Assembly: GCA_022766245.1 (NCBI GenBank)
Contig: JALEPL010000030.1
Coordinates: forward strand, 1 to 46,787
Reading direction: 5' to 3'
DNA from: Lachnospiraceae bacterium
GTDB lineage: Bacteria > Bacillota > Clostridia > Lachnospirales > Lachnospiraceae
DNA: 46,787 bases
The translations under genes and the position numbers were made by a program. The notes beneath the pieces were generated by a model. The model had not been told where the DNA came from. It ran no database searches and saw only the letters and a program-made list of their open reading frames with translations. Below are positions 1-8,455 of this stretch, one piece after another; position 1 is the first letter of the stretch, and the number at the start of each line of letters is the position of its first letter.

Positions 1-10
1 AAAAATGGGC

Positions 11-57
11 AAAAAAAACGGGCAAAAACTGGTCGATTTTCGCTCCAATTTTTGCCC
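11..57 (-). terminator. Rho-independent terminator after rlmD
   Basis: Read on the minus strand, a 9-bp perfect stem (arms 49-57 and 20-28, GGGCAAAAA/TTTTTGCCC) is followed after one base by eight T (18-11). It lies 30 bases beyond the rlmD stop and suits that gene. Confidence 0.75.
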
Positions 58-60
58 TCA

Positions 61-80
61 AACCACAACATCTTGTGGTT
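61..80. repeat. Perfect 8-bp hairpin next to the rlmD terminator
   Basis: AACCACAA (61-68), a CATC loop and TTGTGGTT (73-80) form a perfect inverted repeat between the rlmD stop and its terminator. It has no T-run on either strand, so it is not a terminator by itself. It may protect the 3' end or help the downstream terminator. Confidence 0.5.
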
Positions 81-88
81 GAACCCGT

Positions 89-1465
89 CTATTTCTTCTC
101 TTTTCCACAATACTGCATCAGAATCACTGACTCAACGTGCACCGTCTGTCCAAACTGGTCCACCGGCTGCACCTCCACAAGCTCATAGCCATGAGCAGCC
201 AGATACTTTAAATCTCTGGCCAGTGTAGCACTATCACAGCTTACATACACGATCCGCTTGGGAGACATCTGACACATCATCTCTAAAAGGGACTCCTCGC
301 AGCCCTTCCGAGGCGGATCCACCACGATTACTTCCGCTCTGGCATCTTCCCCATGCTCCCTGCAATAAGCCGGATAGACTTCCTCTGCCTTTCCCACAAA
401 AAATTCTGCATTGCCTATGTGATTGCGCTTTGCATTGTCTCTGGCATTCTCGATGGCCTGCGGCACGATTTCCACGCCGTAGACTTTCTTTGCCTTCTGA
501 GCCAGGAACAGGGATATGGTTCCGATGCCGCAGTACAGATCCCATACTGTCTCATTTCCGGTAAGCCCGGCATACTCCAGCGCCTTCTCATAGAGAACAC
601 GGGTCTGCCCCGGATTCACCTGGTAGAAGGACTGAGGAGAAATCTGGAATGAAATATCTCCAATAAAGTCTGTAATGTAGCCCTGTCCCCAGATTGTCTC
701 TGTATGGGACCCCAAAATCACGTTGGTCTTCTCCCGGTTTACATTCACTGTGATGCTGGTCATTCCCGGAATCTGTGACAATCGTTGAGCAAAAATTTCA
801 CCACATGGCAGTTTCTTTTCATTGATCACCAGGCACACCATCCATTCTCCGGTGTGCTCTCCATATCGAATCAGCACATGGCGGATACAGCCCTTTCCGG
901 TCTGTTCGTTGTAGGCCGAAATATGTTTCTCCTCCATGATCTGCAAAACGATGCGCAGGATTTCCCCGTTTCCCTGTTTTCCCAGTACGCAGTCTTCCAC
1001 CGGGATAATGGAATGGGTTCGTGCCGCATAAAATCCTGCCACCGGCTTTCCCTCCCGGTCTACACCAATGGGATATTGGGCTTTGTTGCGATAACGATAT
1101 GGCTCTTTCATGCCCAAAGTAGGGCGCACCGGAGGATTGGTAAATCCGCCGATTCGAATCAGATTATTGCGGACTTTTTCCTCTTTAAACTTCAGCTGGC
1201 TCTCGTAGGAGAGTGCCTGCAGCTGGCAGCCTCCGCAGCGTTTATGATGCTCACACCGGGGTTCCACCCGATTCAAAGACGGAGAGAGAATCTCCATCAG
1301 CCGGGCATAGCCGTATGTTTTCTTCATCTTCATAATCTTCGCCTGAATTACGTCTCCCGGCAAAGCATCCTTCACAAACAGCGTCATACCCATGACCTTT
1401 CCGATTCCCTCTCCGTCATGTCCGATATCTTCAATTGTAAGTGTTACAAGATCATCCTTTTTCAT
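89..1465 (-). CDS. rlmD: 23S rRNA (uracil-5-)-methyltransferase, RlmD/RlmCD (RumA) family
   Basis: This is a SAM-dependent enzyme that methylates C5 of a uridine in 23S rRNA. The 458-residue length is typical. An N-terminal TRAM-like domain (about residues 1-65) precedes a cysteine cluster CEHHKRCGGC, the usual 4Fe-4S ligand region. The SAM site is DLYCGIGTISLFL, followed by VDPPRKGC and the catalytic-cysteine segment VYVSCDSATLARDL. Firmicutes often carry an RlmCD form that modifies two uridines, and sequence alone does not separate it from RlmD. The gene stands 28 bases after yhaM on the same strand, so the two may be cotranscribed. The RNA methyltransferase assignment is secure; the exact target uridine is inferred. 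Confidence 0.92.
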   Translation of the reverse strand: MKKDDLVTLTIEDIGHDGEGIGKVMGMTLFVKDALPGDVIQAKIMKMKKTYGYARLMEILSPSLNRVEPRCEHHKRCGGCQLQALSYESQLKFKEEKVRNNLIRIGGFTNPPVRPTLGMKEPYRYRNKAQYPIGVDREGKPVAGFYAARTHSIIPVEDCVLGKQGNGEILRIVLQIMEEKHISAYNEQTGKGCIRHVLIRYGEHTGEWMVCLVINEKKLPCGEIFAQRLSQIPGMTSITVNVNREKTNVILGSHTETIWGQGYITDFIGDISFQISPQSFYQVNPGQTRVLYEKALEYAGLTGNETVWDLYCGIGTISLFLAQKAKKVYGVEIVPQAIENARDNAKRNHIGNAEFFVGKAEEVYPAYCREHGEDARAEVIVVDPPRKGCEESLLEMMCQMSPKRIVYVSCDSATLARDLKYLAAHGYELVEVQPVDQFGQTVHVESVILMQYCGKEKK

Positions 1466-1493
1466 AATTACTTTCTCATTTTTAGAATTAACT

Positions 1494-2441
1494 TTACAGA
1501 CTTGTTTTTCTTAGATTGGATTCCAGTAAACGATTATAGCCCAGCCATCCCATCTCACCTGCCGGTGCTGCTGCAAAGACTTCCTTTATGGTCTCCATCT
1601 TAGCATCCATATTATCTGCGAAGCTTAATGCTACTGCCTCTGCCAGTGCCGGTTTTTTCGGTGAACCATACTCCAATTCCCCGTGATGGGCCAGGATACA
1701 ATGCTGCAGTTCGTTGGACAGCTTCACCGGAAATCCCTCAATTTTTTTAGTATGTTCCGCTACCTTCATGGCGCCAATCATAATATGCCCCAATAACTGT
1801 CCCTCATCCGTGTAATCATTTTCCGGAAATGTAGACAGTTCCTCCAGCTTTCCAATATCATGGAACATGGCTGCACACAACAGCAAATCCCGGTTCAGCA
1901 TGGGATAATTGTCTGCGAAAAAATTGCAGACCCGGGTCACACTCAGGGTATGCTCCAAAAGTCCACCCACGAATCCATGATGGACACTCTTTGCTGCGGA
2001 ATGGAACTTAAACCGCTTGGCAAACTCTGGGTCATCGATGAACACCTCCGTCGCAAGCTGTTTTAAATAGGGATTCTTCATGCTTTGGATAAACCCGATC
2101 AGCTCCTGATACATCTTGTCCACATCCTGGTCACTGGTGGGCAGATAATCCTTTGGCTCATACTCTCCCTCAGAAACCTTGCGCACTCTTTTCACATTCA
2201 ACTGCAACGTTCCCTGAAAGCTTGTGACATCTCCCACCACATTGATATAATCCAATTTATCAAAATCATCGATTCCTACAGAACCCGGATCCCAGATTTT
2301 CGCATCCAGCGTTCCTGTCTTATCCTGCAAAATCATGGACTCATAAGGCTTTCCGGCCTTAGTCAAAAGAGTCTGCTTGCTCTTACACAGATAAATTTCG
2401 TTGATTCGTTCTCCTTCTCTTAATGTCTCAATATAATGCAT
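1494..2441 (-). CDS. yhaM: 3'-5' exoribonuclease YhaM family (OB fold plus HD domain)
   Basis: A cytoplasmic 3'-5' exonuclease acting on RNA and single-stranded DNA in Gram-positive bacteria. An N-terminal OB-fold nucleic-acid-binding region (about 15-95, containing LTKAGKPYESMILQDKTG) is followed by an HD domain with CAAMFHDIGKLEE, the metal-binding HD pair, and a later AHHGELEYGSP segment. The longest frame begins at a TTG (2459), but the ATG at 2441 has AGAGGAAAG just upstream. I therefore start there, giving 315 residues, close to the family's usual length. It sits between rlmD and the HtrA-like gene on the same strand with gaps of about 25 bases, which suggests one transcription unit. 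Confidence 0.9.
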   Translation of the reverse strand: MHYIETLREGERINEIYLCKSKQTLLTKAGKPYESMILQDKTGTLDAKIWDPGSVGIDDFDKLDYINVVGDVTSFQGTLQLNVKRVRKVSEGEYEPKDYLPTSDQDVDKMYQELIGFIQSMKNPYLKQLATEVFIDDPEFAKRFKFHSAAKSVHHGFVGGLLEHTLSVTRVCNFFADNYPMLNRDLLLCAAMFHDIGKLEELSTFPENDYTDEGQLLGHIMIGAMKVAEHTKKIEGFPVKLSNELQHCILAHHGELEYGSPKKPALAEAVALSFADNMDAKMETIKEVFAAAPAGEMGWLGYNRLLESNLRKTSL

Positions 2442-2464
2442 GTTACTTTCCTCTTTCAATCATT

Positions 2465-3754
2465 CTACTTCAGCACGCCGACTTCCACGTGACAGGACAC
2501 CTCCGTGTACCCTTCTGCGCCCTGCCGCATTACCTTAATACGGATGGTATCTCCCACCGATTGTCCCATCAGTGCACTGCGATATTCCTGTATGGTCTCC
2601 ACCGCTTCTCCGTTCATTTCGATAATCACGTCGCCATTTTGCAGCCCTGCATTCAAAGCCGGCGAATCCAATGCCACCTGTTTGATAAAAATCCCTTTCG
2701 GTATATCATATTCTTCCTGAATATCCGAAGTAACTGTGGCCACCTTCAGTCCCAGATAAGGAATACTCTGGTTATTCAAAAGCATTTCCACGATATTTTT
2801 CACATCTGCAATGGAAACTGCAGTCAGTGTATTTCCGTCGTTGTTACTGTAATCCTGCATGATGACACCCACAATCTCACCATTCAGATTCAGGAGAACA
2901 CCATTGCTATCACTACATCCCAGAATATCCGTTGTAAAAATGCTGTAATCGGAATCATATGTAGAAATACAATTCCCCGTGGATGTAATACTTCCGGTGA
3001 GGATGGAATAGGTATTTCCCAGCGGACTTCCCACCGCAATCACCATACTTCCCGGCATCTCTGCCATGGCATTTCCCAGGTTCGCAATGGCAATCCGATC
3101 CTTTGTCGCATCATCCAGAAACCCCACAGGGACACTTAGAATGGCAATTCCCGTATTCCCATCATATTTTTTCAAGCCGGCATCCACCGTCACATTGTTG
3201 ATAAAAGTCACCCGGATAGCTGTCACATCTTCAATGACTTTTTTCTCCGTCATAATCAAAAGCTCGGGTCCGTTATTTGCTATAATAATTCCCGAAGACT
3301 GACCTTGACTCTCATAGGAAGTATTGAACCAGTCTGTATCATTTTTTACTCCGGTGACAGTGACAATGGAACGATTTGCCTGTGCTCCAATGGCATAAAG
3401 CTTACTCTGCAGCTTCTGATAGTCTTCCACTGTCATTTGGGAAAAGTCCGTTTCCAGGGTATCACTCTCCCCTGTAGACTCCTGCTCCATAGTACCCGGA
3501 ATCTGCACATCCTCCTGGCTCTCGGTCTCCGTGTTTCCCTCCGAAAGAGAGATCCGATGTTCCTCTTCCTCCCCATGCATCCATTGTTCCATTACCGGCT
3601 GCATCAGTGTAAATACCAGGCAGGCCACGAAACCGAATAATGCCGCAAGGAAAACAGTAAAGCAGCATTTTAACAATGTGCGTTTCTTGTTGATGGGTTT
3701 TTCTTTGATTTTTTCTTTGATAAATGAAAATTCTTCCTTATCATTCTCTGCCAT
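2465..3754 (-). CDS. HtrA-like (S1C family) membrane protein with PDZ domain; protease site degenerate
   Basis: The fold resembles DegP/HtrA. A short cytoplasmic N-terminus is followed by one membrane segment (about 28-50), an acidic linker (about 60-110), a trypsin-like domain (about 120-310) and a C-terminal PDZ domain (LDSPALNAGLQNGDVIIEMNG). ATG 3754 has AAAGGAGAG upstream and gives 429 residues; the longer frame to 3916 would overlap mutS2 and lacks a ribosome site. The family's catalytic residues are mostly gone. The TNxHVV region reads IMTEKKVIED (His to Lys172), the DLAVL region reads TGIAIL (Asp to Gly202), and the GNSGGPL region reads SDSNGVL with Ser283 kept. It is therefore probably a pseudoprotease, perhaps a PDZ-based scaffold or sensor on the outer face of the membrane. 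The fold is clear; the role is unknown. Confidence 0.8.
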   Translation of the reverse strand: MAENDKEEFSFIKEKIKEKPINKKRTLLKCCFTVFLAALFGFVACLVFTLMQPVMEQWMHGEEEEHRISLSEGNTETESQEDVQIPGTMEQESTGESDTLETDFSQMTVEDYQKLQSKLYAIGAQANRSIVTVTGVKNDTDWFNTSYESQGQSSGIIIANNGPELLIMTEKKVIEDVTAIRVTFINNVTVDAGLKKYDGNTGIAILSVPVGFLDDATKDRIAIANLGNAMAEMPGSMVIAVGSPLGNTYSILTGSITSTGNCISTYDSDYSIFTTDILGCSDSNGVLLNLNGEIVGVIMQDYSNNDGNTLTAVSIADVKNIVEMLLNNQSIPYLGLKVATVTSDIQEEYDIPKGIFIKQVALDSPALNAGLQNGDVIIEMNGEAVETIQEYRSALMGQSVGDTIRIKVMRQGAEGYTEVSCHVEVGVLK

Positions 3755-3802
3755 AGAAAAAAACTCTCCTTTTAGCCATTCAGTTTTTTCCAGAACAATT
3801 AC

Positions 3803-3831
3803 ATTATACTTTCTTATAGTGATACCCGCAA
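3803..3831 (-). promoter_or_regulatory. Sigma-A-type promoter for the HtrA-like gene
   Basis: On the minus strand, TTGCGG (3831-3826) is followed by 17 bases and a perfect TATAAT (3808-3803), about 50 bases before the chosen start codon. This supports the shorter start. Confidence 0.65.
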
Positions 3832-3907
3832 GTAACTTTTTCTCTTTCTTTGTCTCCCCGATTGCGGTATACTTACCATAATAGATTTGGAAACACAGAG
3901 GTAACCT

Positions 3908-6283
3908 ATGAATCAAAAAGTATTAAAGACCTTGGAATATGATAAAATATTAATCCGCCTGGCGGATCACGCATATGGCGACGAGACAAAAGCACGTTGC
4001 TTATCCTTAGTTCCCATGACGAACCGGGAGGAGATTCGACTGGCGCAGCTTCAGACTATGGATGCCATTTCACGCATCATCAAAAAGGGGCGTTTTGACT
4101 GCTCCGGTGTAATGGATTTAAGTGACTCTCTGGATCGTGTATCCATTGGCGGTACGTTGGGCGCAGAGGAACTTTTGTCTTTCTGTCGGCTACTATCCGC
4201 TGCCAAGCATGTAAAGTATTATGGCACTGTGGAGAGGGAGGATTTGCCTTCCGACAGTCTCACAGATTTTTTTGATGGCATCGAGCCACTGACGTCCCTG
4301 TGTAACGAGATCAACCGCTGCATTTTATCTCCTGAGGAAATTGCGGATGAGGCCAGCAGTACGCTGCATTCCATTCGGCGTTCCATCCGGGGAATGAATG
4401 ACCGGATTCACAATCAGCTCAGTCAGATGCTGGGGAATTCCACCACACGTGGATATCTGCAGGATGCTGTGATTACCATGAGAGATGGACGATACTGCCT
4501 GCCGGTAAAAGCCGAGTATAAATCTCAAGTTCAGGGAATGGTACATGACCAGTCCTCCACCGGCTCCACCCTGTTTATCGAGCCCATGTCCGTGTTAAAT
4601 CTCAATAACGAACTGAGGGAACTGTTCTTAAAGGAACAGGAGGAGATTCAGGTCATTCTGGCTACTCTCAGCAATCAGGTGGCAGAATACATCCCTGAGA
4701 TTAAAGAGGATTACCGGATTCTGGTTGAACTGGATTTTATTTTTGCCAAGGCCGCCTACGGTCTGGAATACAATGGAATTGCACCGGAGTTCAACACCGA
4801 GCACCGGATACGAATCCGTAAGGGACGTCATCCGCTTCTGGATTCCAAAAAAGTAGTGCCCATCGATATTCATCTGGGTGAAGAATTTGACCAGCTGGTG
4901 ATCACCGGACCGAATACCGGTGGAAAAACAGTTTCATTGAAGACGGTAGGACTTTTGACCCTGATGGGGCAGGCCGGGATGCCTATTCCTGCGGGGGAGC
5001 GAAGCGAGCTTGCCATTTTCCATGAGATTTATGCAGATATCGGAGACGAGCAGAGTATTGAACAGAATCTCAGTACATTTTCCTCCCATATTACGAATAT
5101 CATTGATATTCTGGCTCATGCAGATGCCGACAGCCTGGTTTTGTTTGACGAGCTGTGCGCCGGTACGGATCCTTCGGAGGGTGCTGCCCTGGCCATCTCC
5201 ATTCTCACGCATTTCCATGAGCGTGGCATTCGTACCATGGCCACCACACACTACAGTGAGATCAAGGTGTTTGCACTGTCCACACCGGGCATTGAAAATG
5301 CCTGCTGCGAATTCAGTGTCGAAACATTAAGTCCCACCTATCGACTTCTGATTGGGATTCCGGGAAAGAGCAACGCCTTTGCCATTTCCCAAAAGCTGGG
5401 GCTCTCCGCCCATATCATCGAGGAAGCAAGGCAGCACATTTCCGACAGTGAGCAGAATTTTGAGGATCTCATTGCCGATTTGGAGCATAGTAAACGCACC
5501 ATCGAAAAGGAGCAGTTGGAAATCGAGCGGTACAAAGCCGAGATTACAGAATTAAAGAAACAGCTGGAAGCGAAACAGGAGAAGCTGGATCACCGCAGAG
5601 AACAGATTCTACGGGAGGCTAACGAAGAAGCCAATGCCATTCTAAGGGAAGCTAAGGACACAGCGGACGAAGCAATCCGCAACTTTAACAAATACGGACA
5701 TACAGTTCCCACTGCCAAGGAAATGGAAGCACAACGAGCGAAACTCCGTGAAAAAATGTCAGAAAATGATAAACGCCTGGCCAAGCAGAAAAAAGAAACC
5801 CCTGCCAACCAGAATGTACCCAAAAACCTGCGTATTGGCGATTCCGTAAAAGTGCTCAGCATGAATCTTACAGGAACTGTGCATACGCTGCCCAATGCCA
5901 AGGGTGATCTGTTTGTACAAATGGGCATTTTACGATCACAGGTAAACATTCGGGATCTGGTGCTTTTAGAGACGCCATCTCCCAAGAAAAACTACGGAAA
6001 AACCGGCAGCGGCAAACTGAAAATGAGCAAATCCATTTCCGTATCCCCGGAAATCAATCTGATTGGCAAAACAGTCGATGAAGCCATCGCTGTATTGGAT
6101 AAATATCTGGATGATGCCTACATCGCCCATCTGCCCTCTGTACGTATCGTTCACGGCAAGGGAACCGGTGCACTGCGAAATGCCGTTCACGCTCATTTAC
6201 GAAAACAATCCTACATTTCCACCTTCCACTTAGGGGAATATGGGGAAGGTGATGCCGGCGTCACAATTGCGGAGTTTAAGTAA
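3908..6283 (+). CDS. mutS2: Endonuclease MutS2 (MutS-like ATPase with Smr domain)
   Basis: MutS2 is a MutS paralogue linked to suppression of homologous recombination and, in Bacillus, to splitting collided ribosomes. The 791-residue product has the expected order: N-terminal core and clamp helices, an ABC-type ATPase with Walker A GPNTGGKT and Walker B LVLFDELCAGTDPSEG, an ATTHYSEIK switch, a long charged coiled coil (about 515-640), a KOW-like segment, and a C-terminal Smr domain with HGKGTGALR. The Smr start reads INLIG rather than the LDLRG-type motif of many homologues, so nuclease activity is uncertain. ATG 3908 follows GAGG by six bases. It diverges from the HtrA-like gene. Its stop codon lies within a 24-bp match to the family B repeat. 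Confidence 0.95.
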   Translation: MNQKVLKTLEYDKILIRLADHAYGDETKARCLSLVPMTNREEIRLAQLQTMDAISRIIKKGRFDCSGVMDLSDSLDRVSIGGTLGAEELLSFCRLLSAAKHVKYYGTVEREDLPSDSLTDFFDGIEPLTSLCNEINRCILSPEEIADEASSTLHSIRRSIRGMNDRIHNQLSQMLGNSTTRGYLQDAVITMRDGRYCLPVKAEYKSQVQGMVHDQSSTGSTLFIEPMSVLNLNNELRELFLKEQEEIQVILATLSNQVAEYIPEIKEDYRILVELDFIFAKAAYGLEYNGIAPEFNTEHRIRIRKGRHPLLDSKKVVPIDIHLGEEFDQLVITGPNTGGKTVSLKTVGLLTLMGQAGMPIPAGERSELAIFHEIYADIGDEQSIEQNLSTFSSHITNIIDILAHADADSLVLFDELCAGTDPSEGAALAISILTHFHERGIRTMATTHYSEIKVFALSTPGIENACCEFSVETLSPTYRLLIGIPGKSNAFAISQKLGLSAHIIEEARQHISDSEQNFEDLIADLEHSKRTIEKEQLEIERYKAEITELKKQLEAKQEKLDHRREQILREANEEANAILREAKDTADEAIRNFNKYGHTVPTAKEMEAQRAKLREKMSENDKRLAKQKKETPANQNVPKNLRIGDSVKVLSMNLTGTVHTLPNAKGDLFVQMGILRSQVNIRDLVLLETPSPKKNYGKTGSGKLKMSKSISVSPEINLIGKTVDEAIAVLDKYLDDAYIAHLPSVRIVHGKGTGALRNAVHAHLRKQSYISTFHLGEYGEGDAGVTIAEFK

Positions 6284-6303
6284 CCGCATGAGCAAAAAGG
6301 AAG
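6280..6303 (+). repeat. Internal fragment of repeat family B
   Basis: These 24 bases match the interior of the family B elements (copy at 40513-40665, segment GTAACCACATGAGCAAAAAG and onward) with one mismatch. The fragment includes the mutS2 stop codon and ends in GGAAG, directly before the GGAGG that serves the response regulator. The terminal inverted repeats are absent. Confidence 0.5.
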
Positions 6304-6312
6304 GAGGATACT

Positions 6313-7014
6313 ATGGTAACAAAACAAAAAATATTAATTGTAGATGATGATGTAAATATTGCAGAACTGATTTCCTTGTATCTGACCAAGGAATGCTTTG
6401 ATACGCGAATGGTTCATGATGGGGAAGCCGCCATAAAAGAATTCGATATGTATGAGCCAAATCTGATTCTGCTGGATCTGATGCTTCCCGGCATCGACGG
6501 CTATCAGGTTTGCCGGGAAATCCGGGCAAAATCCAACGTGCCCATTATCATGCTGTCCGCCAAAGGCGAGATTTTTGACAAGGTTCTGGGACTGGAGCTG
6601 GGAGCAGACGACTACATCATGAAACCCTTTGACTCCAAAGAACTGGTCGCTCGGGTCAAGGCAGTGCTGCGTCGCTATCAGCCTGTAAAGACAGAGTCTG
6701 AATCACCGGATATCAAACGTGTTACTTTCCCGGATTTGATTGTAAATCTCACCAATTACTCCGTGGAGTATCAGGGACAGGTAATCGATATGCCACCCAA
6801 GGAAATCGAGCTGCTATTCTTTTTAGCATCCTCTCCCAACCAGGTATTCACCCGGGAACAGTTATTGGATCATATTTGGGGCTATGACTATGTGGGAGAC
6901 ACCCGTACCGTAGATGTCCATGTAAAACGTATCCGCGAAAAAATTCATGACCATGCAAAATGGAGTATCGCTACCGTGTGGGGAATCGGCTATAAATTTG
7001 AGGTTCGAGAATGA
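6313..7014 (+). CDS. OmpR/PhoB-family response regulator
   Basis: A two-component transcription factor of 233 residues. The receiver domain (about 1-120) has acidic residues in VDDD, the phosphoacceptor Asp55 in LLDLMLPG, a Ser/Thr-like position in IMLSAKGE and the conserved Lys in DDYIMKPF. The C-terminal winged-helix domain (about 135-230) carries the typical QVFTREQLLDHIWGYDY and DVHVKRIREKI segments. AAGGAGGATACT precedes the ATG. The last four bases overlap the start of the sensor kinase gene (ATGA), so the pair is translationally coupled. The target genes cannot be inferred. Confidence 0.93.
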   Translation: MVTKQKILIVDDDVNIAELISLYLTKECFDTRMVHDGEAAIKEFDMYEPNLILLDLMLPGIDGYQVCREIRAKSNVPIIMLSAKGEIFDKVLGLELGADDYIMKPFDSKELVARVKAVLRRYQPVKTESESPDIKRVTFPDLIVNLTNYSVEYQGQVIDMPPKEIELLFFLASSPNQVFTREQLLDHIWGYDYVGDTRTVDVHVKRIREKIHDHAKWSIATVWGIGYKFEVRE

Positions 7015-8444
7015 AAAAACTACTTCTTTGGAAACTAATCATCGGCTATATTATGTTTGCAATAGTGGGCTTTATTATTGTGTCCACCTACAGTGCAAAC
7101 TACTCAGCAGAATATACAAAAGAATTAGAGGCAAACAGACTGCATAGGGAAGCAAATCTGATTGCTACCTCCTATGCCGCCAATTATTACGACGAAGACA
7201 TTACCCTGTCCCAGCTCCACGATACCCTTTCCTCCCTGGCAACTTATTTAGACGCAACGATATGGCTGGTGGATCCCAATGGGCAGGTACTTTTAGATTC
7301 CTCCCAGCGAACTATGGCAGCTTCCTTTCTTCCCCAAATCGAGGATTTTAATATTGTGGATTTTGGCAGTAACTACTATCGTACCAGTAATTTTTATGGC
7401 TGTTTTTCAGAAGATCAGCTTAGCGTTTTTTCTACCATTACTGTGGACTTTAAGCTTCAGGGATATGTGTTGATTCACAGACCCATAAACAGTATTTTGA
7501 AAGAGCAAACCCTTTTTTTGGATATTGTCTACGCTACATTGGGTATCTTCCTGTTGGTGGGATTTCTTCTTTTTTTACTGTTTATTCACGAAATCTACTG
7601 GCCCATATACATTATGAACAAAGCAGCCAAATCTTACGCCGATGGAGATTTCAGCAAACAGATTCCCATCCACCGGAACGACGAGCTGGGGTATCTGTCT
7701 GCCTCCTTTAATTACATGGCAAACGAGTTGAATACGCTGGAAACGGATCAGCGCAAATTCATCTCCAACGTGTCCCACGACTTCCGTTCTCCTCTTACCT
7801 CCATCAAAGGATATGTGGAAGCCATGCTGGATGGCACCATTCCGCCGGAAATGCAGGAAAAATATCTAAACATCATCGTATTTGAAACCGAACGTCTCAG
7901 CAAGCTTACCCAGGGACTCCTGGAACTGAATAAATATGGTTCCCATGGTTCGATGCTGGATGTAAGTAATTTCGATATCAACCAGATGATTAAAAGCACC
8001 TGTCTGACCTTTGAGGGAATCTGCAAAGAAAAAAGGATCTCCTTCCATCTGATTCTCACCGGGGAAAACCTTAGTGTAAAAGCAGATGAAAGCAAGATCC
8101 AACGCGTTGTTTACAATCTGATTGACAATGCCATTAAGTTCAGTCACCATGATTCGGAAATCACCATTGAAACCACTGAAAAAAATGGCAAAGTATTTAT
8201 CTCCGTAAAAGATACCGGCATCGGCATCCCAAAGGAAAGCCTAAGCAAAATCTGGGAGCGCTTTTATAAAACCGATTTATCCCGGGGCCGGGATAAAAAA
8301 GGCTCCGGTCTGGGACTGGCCATCGTCAAGGAAATCATCCAGGCTCACGATGAAAATATCGATGTAATCAGCACCGAAGGTGTAGGAACCGAGTTCATCT
8401 TTACGCTGCCTCTGTCCAATGGTAAATCTCGCATCAAACAGTAA
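7011..8444 (+). CDS. Sensor histidine kinase (HAMP, HisKA, HATPase)
   Basis: Membrane partner of the preceding response regulator, 477 residues. A first membrane helix (about 8-28) and a second (about 170-192) flank an extracytoplasmic sensor of about 140 residues. A HAMP linker (about 193-245) leads to the dimerization helix with the phosphoacceptor His256 in NVSHDFRSPLTSIKG. The ATPase domain shows NLIDNAIKFS (N box), DTGIGIP (G1) and GSGLGLAIVKEI (G2). All expected catalytic motifs are intact. The gene ends 11 bases before the convergent pullulanase stop, and I see no clear terminator in the gap. The signal is unknown. Confidence 0.93.
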   Translation: MKKLLLWKLIIGYIMFAIVGFIIVSTYSANYSAEYTKELEANRLHREANLIATSYAANYYDEDITLSQLHDTLSSLATYLDATIWLVDPNGQVLLDSSQRTMAASFLPQIEDFNIVDFGSNYYRTSNFYGCFSEDQLSVFSTITVDFKLQGYVLIHRPINSILKEQTLFLDIVYATLGIFLLVGFLLFLLFIHEIYWPIYIMNKAAKSYADGDFSKQIPIHRNDELGYLSASFNYMANELNTLETDQRKFISNVSHDFRSPLTSIKGYVEAMLDGTIPPEMQEKYLNIIVFETERLSKLTQGLLELNKYGSHGSMLDVSNFDINQMIKSTCLTFEGICKEKRISFHLILTGENLSVKADESKIQRVVYNLIDNAIKFSHHDSEITIETTEKNGKVFISVKDTGIGIPKESLSKIWERFYKTDLSRGRDKKGSGLGLAIVKEIIQAHDENIDVISTEGVGTEFIFTLPLSNGKSRIKQ

Positions 8445-8455
8445 CTCCGGAAGAA

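Noticed and set aside
785-1603. 272-codon plus-strand ORF
   Set aside because: It is antisense to rlmD and yhaM, which are clear genes. Its residue composition is that of a shadow frame.
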